This document shows, in pieces, positions 54,194 to 62,060 of a DNA stretch of 64,000 nucleotides (the stretch's first letter is position 1; each line of letters begins with the position of its first letter). A program made the position numbers and the translations under genes. The notes below the pieces were generated by a model. It did no database searches. It worked only from the letters and a program-made list of their open reading frames with translations, and had not been told where the DNA came from. This DNA is from CAZUMW01 sp964621615 (GTDB taxonomy: Bacteria; Desulfobacterota; WTBG01; CAIYCZ01; CAIRTM01), in the NCBI GenBank assembly GCA_964621615.1, contig CAZUMW010000018.1, forward strand, positions 1-64,000, read 5' to 3'.

Positions 54194-54982
54194 ATGGCCT
54201 TGAGCGCAATAGCCAAAGGAGCAATTAAATTATCCTATATACAGACAGCTCCGGGTGAGGAACTAAAGATAAAAAGCGCTCTTGAGAAAGCGTGTAAGAA
54301 TGATGACGCTGAAGTTGAAAATTATTTGTTTTTAAAGGGGCTCGGAAGTTTCGATATTATTCTCATCTGTCTTGTGAAGGACTTTACTAGCTCCTTGACC
54401 AAGGCTGGCCCTATTGACGGAATTTTGAAGTCAAATATCTTATTTTGTTACCCCTACCTACAAAATCCTCCCCCAACTATTTTCAAACGACTCAAGGGAA
54501 AAAATTTTACAGCATTTTGTTCATTAAAAATTAATCCAGAGCTAAAAATTGCTTATCCTGATCTTGACTTAAAATTAAGAGAAATCCTTTCAAAAAATTC
54601 TAATTGCTCTATCTTGGGTACGCTTGGATGGAATGAGGTGTTGGTTTTAATAAGCGAAAACAGCCCATACAAAGTACTAGAGACTCTTAACTCTTTCACC
54701 AGCTTAGTCTGGCTTTCAAATGGAACAGAGTACACTGGGATTCTCAAGACCTTCTCATTCCTTGCAGTTAACTACGATATTCTGCCAAAAGATAAAAAAA
54801 TATTAGATGCGGGTTTTACTTCGACCAAAAAACATATTAATAAAAAATCAAACCTAGAAGAATATTTCTTAAACAATTCCGGATCGCCTACTTCTACAAT
54901 TAACATAACCCTAAAGCCATTATATCACGAAAAAATAAAGGCCTTTTTTAAAGAAAAAAATTTGCCCATATCAATAATATAG
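54194..54982 (+). CDS. Island protein with tandem ferredoxin-like (Lrp/RAM-type) repeats
   Basis: A 262-residue AT-rich gene. Residues 10-85 (IKLSYIQTAPGEELKIKSAL...GLGSFDIILICLV) and about 100-190 (TAFCSLKINPEL...LGTLGWNEVLVLI) each show the beta-alpha-beta-beta-alpha-beta order of Lrp/AsnC effector-binding domains. No DNA-binding helix-turn-helix is present. I do not recognise a named family. The downstream frame is open from 54952, overlapping this gene's last ten codons without its own start. A stretch of seven A residues (54954-54960) lies at the overlap, so this may be the N-terminal part of a longer protein made by a -1 shift. GAGG lies close to the ATG. Confidence 0.65.
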   Translation: MALSAIAKGAIKLSYIQTAPGEELKIKSALEKACKNDDAEVENYLFLKGLGSFDIILICLVKDFTSSLTKAGPIDGILKSNILFCYPYLQNPPPTIFKRLKGKNFTAFCSLKINPELKIAYPDLDLKLREILSKNSNCSILGTLGWNEVLVLISENSPYKVLETLNSFTSLVWLSNGTEYTGILKTFSFLAVNYDILPKDKKILDAGFTSTKKHINKKSNLEEYFLNNSGSPTSTINITLKPLYHEKIKAFFKEKNLPISII

Positions 54983-55242
54983 GCAAGACGGACCTTTCGT
55001 TTCAGCCATCCGAAAAAATTTCCTTTAGCCATCTTTTAGCTACATTACTTTTTTTCCGGCATAAACACAGAAATAAAATTTTCGAGACAAAGACAGTCAT
55101 ACAGTTTCAACCCGAGACAGTATCAACAGAAACTAAGGAAGCAGAGGAAACTTCTGCAAAAAAAAGGACTAGAGAAAAACGGTTAAAAATTCCTCGATTT
55201 AAGTTTAACTTTAAAAATCTCGAAAATGTCTTTGGCGAGACC
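54952..55242 (+). other. Open frame linking the two accessory proteins (no canonical start)
   Basis: From the stop at 54949 this frame stays open for 97 codons into the zinc-peptidase-like gene, with no ATG, GTG or TTG before 55243. The predicted peptide looks like real protein (SFSHLLATLLFF then a charged Lys/Glu linker ending KFNFKNLENVFGET). The frame is -1 relative to the upstream gene, and the overlap contains A-AAA-AAT. Interpretations: programmed -1 frameshifting, a sequencing or evolutionary indel in the A run, or a non-standard start. Confidence 0.55.
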
Positions 55243-56412
55243 GTGGCCACTACTTTGGCAAATCAGTTCTACACGTTAAATGCACTCATCCAAAACCCTC
55301 TTTGTGGCAACGCCTATGCTGCTATGGCAAACTACCCAGAATATATTTTTGTGATTGGCGAAGAATACAAACGAGCAGGCAAAGCCACTTCGGAGTTCGC
55401 ACTAAAGGCAAAAGAGATGTTAAGAGTTGGCGCGGAACTTCGTTCCTGTGGAACTTATGAAACCATTGAAGAGGTTACGGGTAGATTTTCTGAGTTCAGG
55501 GGTGGTTGTCAATTATCTCTGCTGGCAGTTGAGTTCTTGCCTTATTATTTTTTGAAAAAATTAAAAATTGATTGGTGTGGCTTTATAGTAACGGGAGACC
55601 CAAAGTACTATCATTTGAATGAAGTTATAAATGTCCCTACGCGTGCACTCTGGGCGCCAGAGGAGTGGTGGGCATTGTATCATGAAATTGGTCATGTCTT
55701 CCTTAATAACACCCCTGAAATAGTTGACAGAAATGCTCCCGCAATACAAGAGTACCTAACGAACAAAAACAATATTGAAAAACAGCTTGAATTTTTAAAC
55801 GAATTAGCGGCTGAAGTTATCGGCTTTGAGCTAGGCTTTTTTGGCGACTTCGACTTCTTTTTAAAATTAGTATGGAAACACGTTTCAACAATTGATGCAT
55901 ATCAAAAAAACCATGTGCCTTTACTATACTATGCATTCAGGACATTTTTTGTTGAGCTGTTTGAAGCCCATTTCAGAAAGGCTCCATCCATAAATAAAGT
56001 TTCAAAAGACGATTTTCTTGATTTTGATTTTATGTATGACAGTTTTCTGAAACACTTAATCCGCATTGAAAAAATTGATAGTAAAATTTCATTTCCAGAC
56101 AAAGCGTTGATTGCAGCAGAACACCATAAAACATTTGTAGAACTTTATCCATATGCAAAACATTTGTTTAAATGGATTAAAGGCCTCCCCTTGCTTCCAA
56201 AGAAAGCAACGCTAACCTGTAATAATACAAAGGAGGTAACGGCAAGCCTTAAGAAAGGGGAAATATGGTTAAAAGAAATCGATTCTCCTGAAGCTATTTT
56301 ATTTGAGCTCTTCAGTAGAAAGACACCTCTGCCATTTAAAACACAGATGGCAACAGTATTAACGTTCTGGAATCAGCAAATGAAGATCTTTAAAAAGAGG
56401 TTAGAATGTTAA
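55243..56412 (+). CDS. Zinc-peptidase-like island protein (HEIGH motif)
   Basis: From the GTG at 55243 the frame encodes 389 residues. EEWWALYHEIGHVFLNNTPE is a gluzincin-type HExxH site, and NELAAEVIGFELGFF about 55 residues later resembles the E-x-x-A segment that supplies the third ligand in ImmA/IrrE-type (M78) peptidases. The rest is helical and unlike known families. The open frame extends 97 codons upstream, so this start may be artificial and the true N-terminus may belong to the preceding protein. The last 7 bases overlap the HD-like gene (translational coupling). Confidence 0.7.
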   Translation: MATTLANQFYTLNALIQNPLCGNAYAAMANYPEYIFVIGEEYKRAGKATSEFALKAKEMLRVGAELRSCGTYETIEEVTGRFSEFRGGCQLSLLAVEFLPYYFLKKLKIDWCGFIVTGDPKYYHLNEVINVPTRALWAPEEWWALYHEIGHVFLNNTPEIVDRNAPAIQEYLTNKNNIEKQLEFLNELAAEVIGFELGFFGDFDFFLKLVWKHVSTIDAYQKNHVPLLYYAFRTFFVELFEAHFRKAPSINKVSKDDFLDFDFMYDSFLKHLIRIEKIDSKISFPDKALIAAEHHKTFVELYPYAKHLFKWIKGLPLLPKKATLTCNNTKEVTASLKKGEIWLKEIDSPEAILFELFSRKTPLPFKTQMATVLTFWNQQMKIFKKRLEC

Positions 56413-57647
56413 TAAGCAATGATGCGTTTCCGATACTGACTTCACAAACGCTAAACATAGAAGCTGAAAAAGAATTAATTAAACAAATTATAAACGGTTC
56501 TTTTTTTAAGGGAAATTTTGTTCAGAGAAGGCTGGGTTTATATGCTTACATAGAGGAAGCAGAAAAGGACCTTCTTATTTTGGAGTTGATGGAACACTAC
56601 TGGAATACAGCAGGTTCAAAAAAACTATTCACATCATTTAGAGATTTTGATGTTGTTCTTACTATTTTAGGCAAAAAGGGCCACTTTATTCATCAGTTTG
56701 AGGTTTTTTTGTTGGGTTGCTTTTTAATAAAAATTTTGACCCGTTTTTCTCCATCATTATTTGAATCAACCTTTGCCAACCAAAATCATTTATTTTATGG
56801 CTGGCTTTACGCCTCAACAGCGCATGACTTTGGTTATCCACTACAATTAGCTGAAAAATTAAGTGACAAATTTGCCGGTTTATATAAAAAATTACACATA
56901 AGGGGTATTTCCAAAGAATACGAAAAAATATGCAAGGACTACTCTCTCAGTTCTGAAAAGGCTTTATTTCAAACTAAAATTTGGAATCCTTCTAAAAAAA
57001 AGTGGCAGCAATATGATACTGAAAATTTTTTATTTGAAGGTATAAAGCTTTCTCTTAACAACGATGAAAAAGCCTCAAAAGAAGTTAGTGATATATTAAA
57101 AGAAAAAAACAATCATGGATATACAAGTGCCCTAATTCTTTGCCGTAGTTACCTTTCATTTTTGTCGAAAGCAAATAAGGGAGGGTTGTCTTCTCAAAGA
57201 TGGCGGGTTAAGGCCCTACAATTAGCTGCTGCTGCTATAGCGCTCCATGCCATACCATCAGAACAAAAAAAATACTTAAAAAAAATAAATTTTAATGCAA
57301 ACCCTTTGGCTTATTTGCTGTTTATCATTGATAGCCTTCAAGAATGGAACCGAGCAATCAGTCCAAGCGTTAAATGGCCTAATCGATCACGCAAGCCAAA
57401 ACATGAGTGGCCAGCTTATCATCTTGCCTCTTTTAATGTCCTAGAAAAATCATTAGAGTTTAGATACATCGTTTTACATGAAAAGTGGTCAGCAAACTTG
57501 AAAAACAAAACATTGGAAGCCATAAAAGAAAAAGCCCTGCGGATAAAATGTCCCTCTGGGCCATCACCTTCACTTGGCTTCACTATTATAATAAGTTTTT
57601 ATTCAAGCAATAATTCTATACTTGATAAAACATGGCTCAGGATTTAA
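56406..57647 (+). CDS. Island protein with HD-like motif, function unknown
   Basis: A 413-residue AT-rich gene. GHFIHQFEVFLLGCFLI and, 45 residues later, ASTAHDFGYPLQLAEKL place two histidines and an HD pair as in HD-superfamily phosphohydrolases, though the spacing is not classical. The C-terminal half is helical (ALQLAAAAIALHAIPSEQK). It overlaps the zinc-peptidase-like gene by 7 bases and is followed by a strong terminator, so the set is a single operon. Presence in a tRNA-linked island suggests an accessory, possibly defensive, role; that is inference only. Confidence 0.65.
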   Translation: MLISNDAFPILTSQTLNIEAEKELIKQIINGSFFKGNFVQRRLGLYAYIEEAEKDLLILELMEHYWNTAGSKKLFTSFRDFDVVLTILGKKGHFIHQFEVFLLGCFLIKILTRFSPSLFESTFANQNHLFYGWLYASTAHDFGYPLQLAEKLSDKFAGLYKKLHIRGISKEYEKICKDYSLSSEKALFQTKIWNPSKKKWQQYDTENFLFEGIKLSLNNDEKASKEVSDILKEKNNHGYTSALILCRSYLSFLSKANKGGLSSQRWRVKALQLAAAAIALHAIPSEQKKYLKKINFNANPLAYLLFIIDSLQEWNRAISPSVKWPNRSRKPKHEWPAYHLASFNVLEKSLEFRYIVLHEKWSANLKNKTLEAIKEKALRIKCPSGPSPSLGFTIIISFYSSNNSILDKTWLRI

Positions 57648-57655
57648 TATAAAAA

Positions 57656-57692
57656 AACACCGCCCTAAAGAAACAAGAGAGCGGTGTTTTTT
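57656..57692. terminator. Terminator between the HD-like gene and a small minus-strand gene
   Basis: AACACCGC (57656-57663) and GCGGTGTT (57681-57688) form an 8-bp stem with a 17-base loop. A residues precede and T residues follow, so it works for both converging transcripts. Confidence 0.85.
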
Positions 57693-57712
57693 GTTTTTTC
57701 AATTACTTCTAT

Positions 57713-57919
57713 TTATCGAGAAAGATAGGTTCCCTTTTTACGTGAACGACGAGAGTCAGTTATAATATTTGCTGCATCGACAAGATCTTCCCTACCGTCA
57801 AAACAATCTGGATCAAGAGAAGCCATCCCATAAGCGCCAACGACCACATTTCTTGCATTTATTGACAATGTGGTTAGGTTCGCTCTTTTTGCCTTTCGGG
57901 CCATTTTTTTTGAACGCAT
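57713..57919 (-). CDS. Small basic protein of unknown function
   Basis: A 68-residue minus-strand frame starts MRSKKMARKAKRANLTTLSI with AGGAGA 7 bases before the ATG, and it is closed by the shared terminator 21 bases after its stop, both signs of a real gene. The N-terminal half is basic (six Lys/Arg in 13 residues), the middle acidic (DPDCFDGREDLVDAANI), the end basic again. It may be a small DNA- or RNA-binding regulator; no family is recognised. Confidence 0.6.
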   Translation of the reverse strand: MRSKKMARKAKRANLTTLSINARNVVVGAYGMASLDPDCFDGREDLVDAANIITDSRRSRKKGTYLSR

Positions 57920-58879
57920 GAACGTTCTCCTTTCGATTGTACCTTATTAGTTCACAGTAGGTTCGTTTAGTCTTTGGAAGGCGAATTACTTATAAATATT
58001 CTCAAGCTAATCTCTTGTCCCTACCTTCTAAGGATAACTACTTTAGCTTTTTTTTCAAGCTCTCTCAAAAAAAGTCTTGACAAAAATGATTTTTTAGTCC
58101 TCATTTTTTTGTCATTTATCTTGATAATATCGACTTTAGCTCTTTTTTACAAGAAAATAATAAAGAACTTGACAAAAAAAAATGGCCTTATAAATACGCT
58201 TAAATAATATATGCAAATTTTATGCCGCCAAAGACTTTTCTTTGATTGCCTTCCTCTCTCCCTATATTTGTATCGTGCAAAATATGGCAATCTTTATAAA
58301 ATAATCTAATGTCATTAAAATAAATCAAAAAAATTCTGCTACGCTATGTATCACTCCAACAGTAAAAATCGTCGCCACAGAAGGCCAATAGAGGATTATA
58401 ACCTAAACCGTCTCTTAGCTATCTGCTACATCTGTCCACTTTTTTGATAGAGAACTTGCTTTGAGATGGAAAAAGTATAGCGGCAATGCGGTTGTGTGTC
58501 AATTTGAATGATCTCACAACATATTGGGCTGAGCCTCAAGTAATAATATCGATGGGGGGGCAGTGACAGGGGCTACATGACGGAAAACTCCATCATTCGT
58601 CTGAGTTCTTACCGGCGGCTCAATTATCAGCAGATATATGCAAAATCGGCATTTTGAAGATTATGTGCCATAATCCGCTCTCCAGATGGCCCCCCCCCCA
58701 TTTATTCAGATATTTCCTGCTAACATTAAAAATCCCCCACCTCAAAATATCAGATTACTGCATCAAAAACGAAGTTATTTTTCATCTCTCTGGTAAATGC
58801 ATTCTTGACCACATCTGTTTCACAACCTATCTTCTCGACGAACCTTTTTTTCAATAATATTTTACGGAAGGAGTATATT
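57920..58879. other. AT-rich island spacer without a convincing gene
   Basis: A frame at 57974-58207 could encode a 77-residue hydrophobic peptide but begins with TTG and has no ribosome-binding site. The stretch holds one copy of the 57-base direct repeat (58451-58507), C and G homopolymers (58555-58560, 58691-58699) and the left end of the integrase element (58754-58787). Otherwise nothing is recognised. Confidence 0.6.
58451..58507 (+). repeat. 57-base direct repeat, copy A
   Basis: AGAACTTGCTTTGAGATG...TTGTGTGTCAATTTGA matches 60661-60717 at 52 of 57 positions, in the same orientation and 2.2 kb apart. The two copies bracket the recombinase and the toxin-antitoxin genes, so the segment could have moved or been duplicated as a unit. 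Confidence 0.8.
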
Positions 58880-59805
58880 ATGGAAACGCTAAAAGCAGTG
58901 CAGTATTGTCTTGATTACCACAAGGCCAATTCAAAAAAAACACACAGTAATTGCCTACCAGCAGGTGCTTCTCAAGTTCGGCGACCAGTTTGCTGAAGAA
59001 GACATTGCATCTGTTACCACCGAAGAAATTCTCTCATTTTTAACCACTCTGAACGAAAACAATAAGCAATCAACCAGGCGCCAACGCTACGTACTCCTCA
59101 GTTCCTTTTTTAGGTTCATTCGAAATACTTTTAATGAAAAGCTGCCTAACCCGTGTGATTCACCGGTAATGAAAAAAATATTCCGGTATAAGTCGTCAAC
59201 TCCCTGGTCTATTCTGGATAAAGATGTTGTAGATGAAATAATATTCAAAACGCCTTCAAAAAGAAATCGGCTCATACTGGAACTGATAGCCCGTGGGGGT
59301 ATGCGGATCGGTGAAGTGCTTGAAATCATCCCTTCAGATATCCAGGATCAGAAAATTCTTCTGCATAATCCAAAAAGCGGACGGGAATCGGAAACCGTTT
59401 TTATCCCGCAGAAAATCGCTGAACGGCTGAAAGACTACATCCGGGAAAAGAAAATCGGGACCCAGGAGCGGGTTTTTCCCATAGGATATGCCGGTGCACG
59501 GGCTATGGTGAAGAAATCAGGCGAGCTTGCCGGTGTTAAGTTAAGGCCTCATGATATGAGACGCCACGCAGCCACATTTGCTTCACGCGGCGGAACCCCC
59601 ATTGAAATAATCAGCAAAGTGATTCTCCGCCATGCAAATTTATCCACAACACAACGATATCTGGGAAAAGTTACCGATTCAGAGGCTGTGCGTTGGATTG
59701 AAAATCTATACGGCTAAGGAAAAGCTACACCGGGGTAAAATCTATCATGGGTTCTGCCCCGGTATTTAAAAAAATGAATTTTTTTTGTCACGATAATGTT
59801 GAATT
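58754..59805 (+). mobile_element. Integrase-carrying element of about 1.05 kb
   Basis: Limits are set by the two end sequences that recur as the miniature copy at 53703-53786. Left end ATTACTGCATCAAAAAC...TTTTTCATCT (58754-58787); right end GTCACGATAATGTTGAATT (59787-59805). The only gene inside is the tyrosine recombinase. No terminal inverted repeats are seen, as is usual for recombinase-mobilised elements. The boundaries are inferred from just two copies. Confidence 0.5.
58880..59717 (+). pseudogene. Tyrosine recombinase interrupted by a +1 shift in an A8 run
   Basis: The gene starts at ATG 58880 with AAGGAG 8 bases upstream and reads METLKAVQYCLDYHKANSKK. At A8 (58933-58940) the frame must advance one base to continue HTVIAYQQVLLKF and the rest of a Xer/integrase-like protein: N-terminal core-binding helices, GGMRIGEVLEI (Arg), NPKSGRESE (Lys), RPHDMRRHAATF (HxxR) and RHANLSTTQRYLG (His, Tyr). 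All catalytic residues are present. With A7 the protein would be about 279 residues. It is either inactivated, a sequencing error, or expressed by slippage at the A run. Confidence 0.8.
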
Positions 59806-59998
59806 TTGAGGTTTTTTGTATTCCTCCTGCTAATATGATATTTTGCTGGGATAAGGCTGTTAGGTATATTTATCGCGAAACTGAATTTTTTCAGGGTCCC
59901 GATGTGCTCAGTTTGTCATGAGCAATGTTATAGAATGCAAGCATAGGTGCAGGGCTATATATTCCTTGAAAACGGTAAGGCCTACGCGGAATTTGAGC

Positions 59999-60026
59999 TT
60001 GTCAAATATATAAAAACTTATATAAT
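59999..60026 (+). promoter_or_regulatory. Promoter of the toxin-antitoxin pair, apparently leaderless
   Basis: TTGTCA (59999-60004), a 16-base spacer and a perfect TATAAT (60021-60026). The toxin ATG (60034) begins only 8 bases after the -10 box, where transcription itself should start. There is no ribosome-binding site. The gap 59718-60033 otherwise holds the right end of the integrase element and no gene. Confidence 0.7.
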
Positions 60027-60033
60027 TTAAGTT

Positions 60034-60360
60034 ATGGTCATGAAGCCTCTAAAATTCGTTGGATCGAGCTTGGATGATCTTCGTAATTTTCCTGATGAGG
60101 CTCGCCGCGCAGCAGGTTTCGAACTTCGAGCGGTTCAGGGCGGCGTTGATCCCAGCGACTGGAAAGCCATGCCGTCTGTGGGAAGAGGTGTACGGGAAAT
60201 CAGGATTCATGTGCTGGGCGAGTGGAGGGTGCTGTATGTGGCACAAAAGCGTGAAGCGATCTACGTGCTGCACGCTTTTCAGAAAAAGAGCCGGAAAACA
60301 AGCCGGCAGGACATTGAACTTGCCCGGCAAAGGTATAAGAACATGGGAGGCAAAACATGA
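60034..60360 (+). CDS. RelE/HigB-type toxin (phage Gp49-like family)
   Basis: The 108-residue protein matches the Gp49-like/HigB toxin family: KFVGSSLDDLRNFPDEARRAAGFEL, SVGRGVREIRIHVLGEWRVLYVA and IYVLHAFQKKSRKTSRQDIELAR with the expected basic residues. Such toxins cleave mRNA on the ribosome. The start may be Met1 or Met3 (60040). It overlaps its antitoxin by 4 bases. Its base composition is closer to the chromosome than the island genes, as for a separately acquired pair. Confidence 0.9.
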   Translation: MVMKPLKFVGSSLDDLRNFPDEARRAAGFELRAVQGGVDPSDWKAMPSVGRGVREIRIHVLGEWRVLYVAQKREAIYVLHAFQKKSRKTSRQDIELARQRYKNMGGKT

Positions 60361-60641
60361 GTGAAGACATTTTTGAATCATACGGCAATGTGTTCACTGA
60401 CCTCGGCTATCCCCCGGAGGAAGCCGCAATCCTTCAAATGCGCGCCGACCTTATGGTCCACCTGCGTACGTTCATCAAGAGCAAACGTCTTACGCAAACC
60501 CGGGCCGCTGAGATGCTCGGCGTGAGCCAGTCCCGCATTTCCGACCTGACAAAGGGAAAATGGGAAAAGTTTAGCCTTGAAATGCTGATCGCTCTGGCGA
60601 CGCGGGCAGGCATGCATGTGACGCTTGAGACAGCGGCATAG
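60357..60641 (+). CDS. Xre-family antitoxin
   Basis: The 94-residue protein has a Xre helix-turn-helix, LTQTRAAEMLGVSQSRISDLTKGKWEKFSLEML (about residues 44-76), preceded by a helical toxin-binding region. Toxin-first order is typical of HigBA-like systems, in which the antitoxin neutralises the toxin and represses the promoter. The ATG overlaps the toxin stop (ATGA). Confidence 0.92.
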   Translation: MSEDIFESYGNVFTDLGYPPEEAAILQMRADLMVHLRTFIKSKRLTQTRAAEMLGVSQSRISDLTKGKWEKFSLEMLIALATRAGMHVTLETAA

Positions 60642-60660
60642 TTTGATATTTGATTTGATA

Positions 60661-60717
60661 AGAACTTGCTTTGGGATGAAAAAAGTAAAGCGGAAATGCG
60701 ATTGTGTGTCAATTTGA
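60661..60717 (+). repeat. 57-base direct repeat, copy B
   Basis: AGAACTTGCTTTGGGATG...TTGTGTGTCAATTTGA, 52/57 identical to copy A at 58451-58507. It begins 19 bases after the antitoxin stop. Confidence 0.8.
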
Positions 60718-60976
60718 GGAATTAAAAGGGACATCCTATAGTGCTCCTGTCAAGCAAAAAAATTTTTGCAATTTCGTTTTTAATATGATACTGGACTATT
60801 ACGAATCCGCTGTTTATTCAATCGAAAAGCCCAAGATTTCCGAAAAGCAGAAACCAAAAAAGCTGGAGTTACAATCTGCAAAACCGCGATGACCGCTGGG
60901 CTGCTGCTTTCACGTCTTTAACATTTCTACTGCTTCTTTACACTCTGTGCTGTTCTAAGCTTTTTCCCCTGTGAGC

Positions 60977-60993
60977 TATTCTCTGTCCGCCTG
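60977..60993 (+). repeat. Upstream repeat of the lipoprotein genes, copy 1
   Basis: TATTCTCTGTCCGCCTG is identical to 62209-62225 before the second lipoprotein gene, and looser similarity continues for about 60 bases downstream (ACCGGG/ATCGGG and CTATATGAC/CTATATAGG). It may be a shared promoter or regulator site, or a relic of gene duplication. The rest of 60718-61220 shows no supported gene. Confidence 0.6.
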
Positions 60994-61220
60994 TTACTAA
61001 GTCCTGTGTTTGACGTCAATTATTTTTACCGGGTGGGAATTCTTATTCTCGCTCATCAATCCGGCAAACAGCTTGAGTTACTATTTTATAATAAGGTATA
61101 GGCCAAAGGCTCTATATGACAAATAAAGGATACCAAATATAAATAATGTCACCTTTTATGTTTAAGCATAATAAAGAGTCTGTTTGAAAATAAAACAATA
61201 CACAAAAAAAGGAGGAAAAA

Positions 61221-62060
61221 ATGCGTTATGCAAAAGAAATACTGACAGTGTTTTGTGTGTTTGGTTTGTTGTTCGGGGCATGTGATCAGGACGATACGGA
61301 TAATGATACCTCGACTACAACTACTATAGTAAGCGAAGATGAAGGAGATTCAACAGGTGGAGTAGCGGGAACTACCACAGAGGATCTTGGAATGACATTT
61401 GTTTCATTAACAGGGGGTACGTTTGTTATGGGGTGCTCTTATGGCGATAATGATTGTGATAATAGCGAATCCCCGCAACACTCGGTAAAAATATCGCCAT
61501 TTAAAATATCAGCCTATGAAGTGACGCAAGGGCAGTGGGAAGCGGTTATGGGAGAAAACCCGTCTATCAGCGACGACTGCGGCGATGACTGCCCGGTTGA
61601 ATATGTCAGCTGGGATGATGTGCAGGATTTTATTGACGAGTTTAACAGCCAGACGGGAAAGAACTACCGACTGCCCACGGAAGCCGAATGGGAATATGCG
61701 GCCCGAGCCGGGACAACAACAAAATACTACTGTGGGGATGATGCAAGCTGCCTTGACGACATTGCCTGGTATGACGACAATTCCGGTGATACCACACACC
61801 CAGTGGGACAGAAGGAACCAAACGCCTGGGGCCTGTATGACATGAGCGGGAATGTGTATGAGTGGGTGTCTGATTGGTATGACCATGGCTATTATGAGAT
61901 AAGCCCTTCAACAGATCCGCAAGGGCCCTCATCGGGCTCCTACCGGGTCTTCCGGGGCGGCAGCTGGTACAAGGACGCCCGGCTCTGCCGGTCGGCTAGT
62001 CGCTTCAAGAACAGCCCCGGCAACAGCGTCATCGGCTTGGGCTTTCGCCTCGCCCAATAG
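61221..62060 (+). CDS. FGE-like lipoprotein with a DGR-type variable C-terminus
   Basis: The 279-residue precursor has a lipoprotein signal (FGLLFGAC, lipid Cys21) and a Thr-rich linker. A formylglycine-generating-enzyme-like domain follows from about residue 57: FVSLTGGTFVMGC, FKISAYEVTQGQWEAVMG, YRLPTEAEWEYAARAG, WGLYDMSGNVYEWVSDWYD. The C-terminus RVFRGGSWYKDARLCRSASR to LGFRLAQ has the scaffold of DGR-diversified C-type-lectin folds. Probably not an active formylglycine generator; it should display a ligand-binding surface. GGAGG precedes the ATG. Such lipoproteins are expected on the outer membrane via the Lol system. Confidence 0.88.
   Translation: MRYAKEILTVFCVFGLLFGACDQDDTDNDTSTTTTIVSEDEGDSTGGVAGTTTEDLGMTFVSLTGGTFVMGCSYGDNDCDNSESPQHSVKISPFKISAYEVTQGQWEAVMGENPSISDDCGDDCPVEYVSWDDVQDFIDEFNSQTGKNYRLPTEAEWEYAARAGTTTKYYCGDDASCLDDIAWYDDNSGDTTHPVGQKEPNAWGLYDMSGNVYEWVSDWYDHGYYEISPSTDPQGPSSGSYRVFRGGSWYKDARLCRSASRFKNSPGNSVIGLGFRLAQ
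61941..62060 (+). other. Candidate DGR variable region
   Basis: This 120-base 3' end is about two-thirds G+C, well above the gene upstream. At the exposed lectin-fold positions the codons are TTC (244), TAC (250), GAC (252), CTC (255), AGT (260), TTC (262), GTC, ATC and GGC (270-272). All but AGT end in C, and AGT can come from AAT. They can thus derive from AAC/AAT by changes at adenines, as in DGR mutagenesis. The invariant GLGFRLA end (62034-62054) would overlap the initiation-of-mutagenic-homing site. A 6-bp hairpin CTGCGG/CCGCAG lies at 62082-62105. No template repeat is seen in the window. Confidence 0.65.

Noticed and set aside
57974..58207. 77-residue hydrophobic frame on the plus strand
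   Set aside because: TTG start, no ribosome-binding site, AT-rich low-complexity sequence; could be chance. Kept only as a note in the spacer entry.
58654..58857. 67-residue frame upstream of the recombinase
   Set aside because: It runs through the left end of the integrase element and a C homopolymer and lacks a ribosome-binding site.
60704..60892. 62-residue frame after the antitoxin
   Set aside because: It begins with GTG inside the 57-base repeat, has no ribosome-binding site and resembles nothing known.
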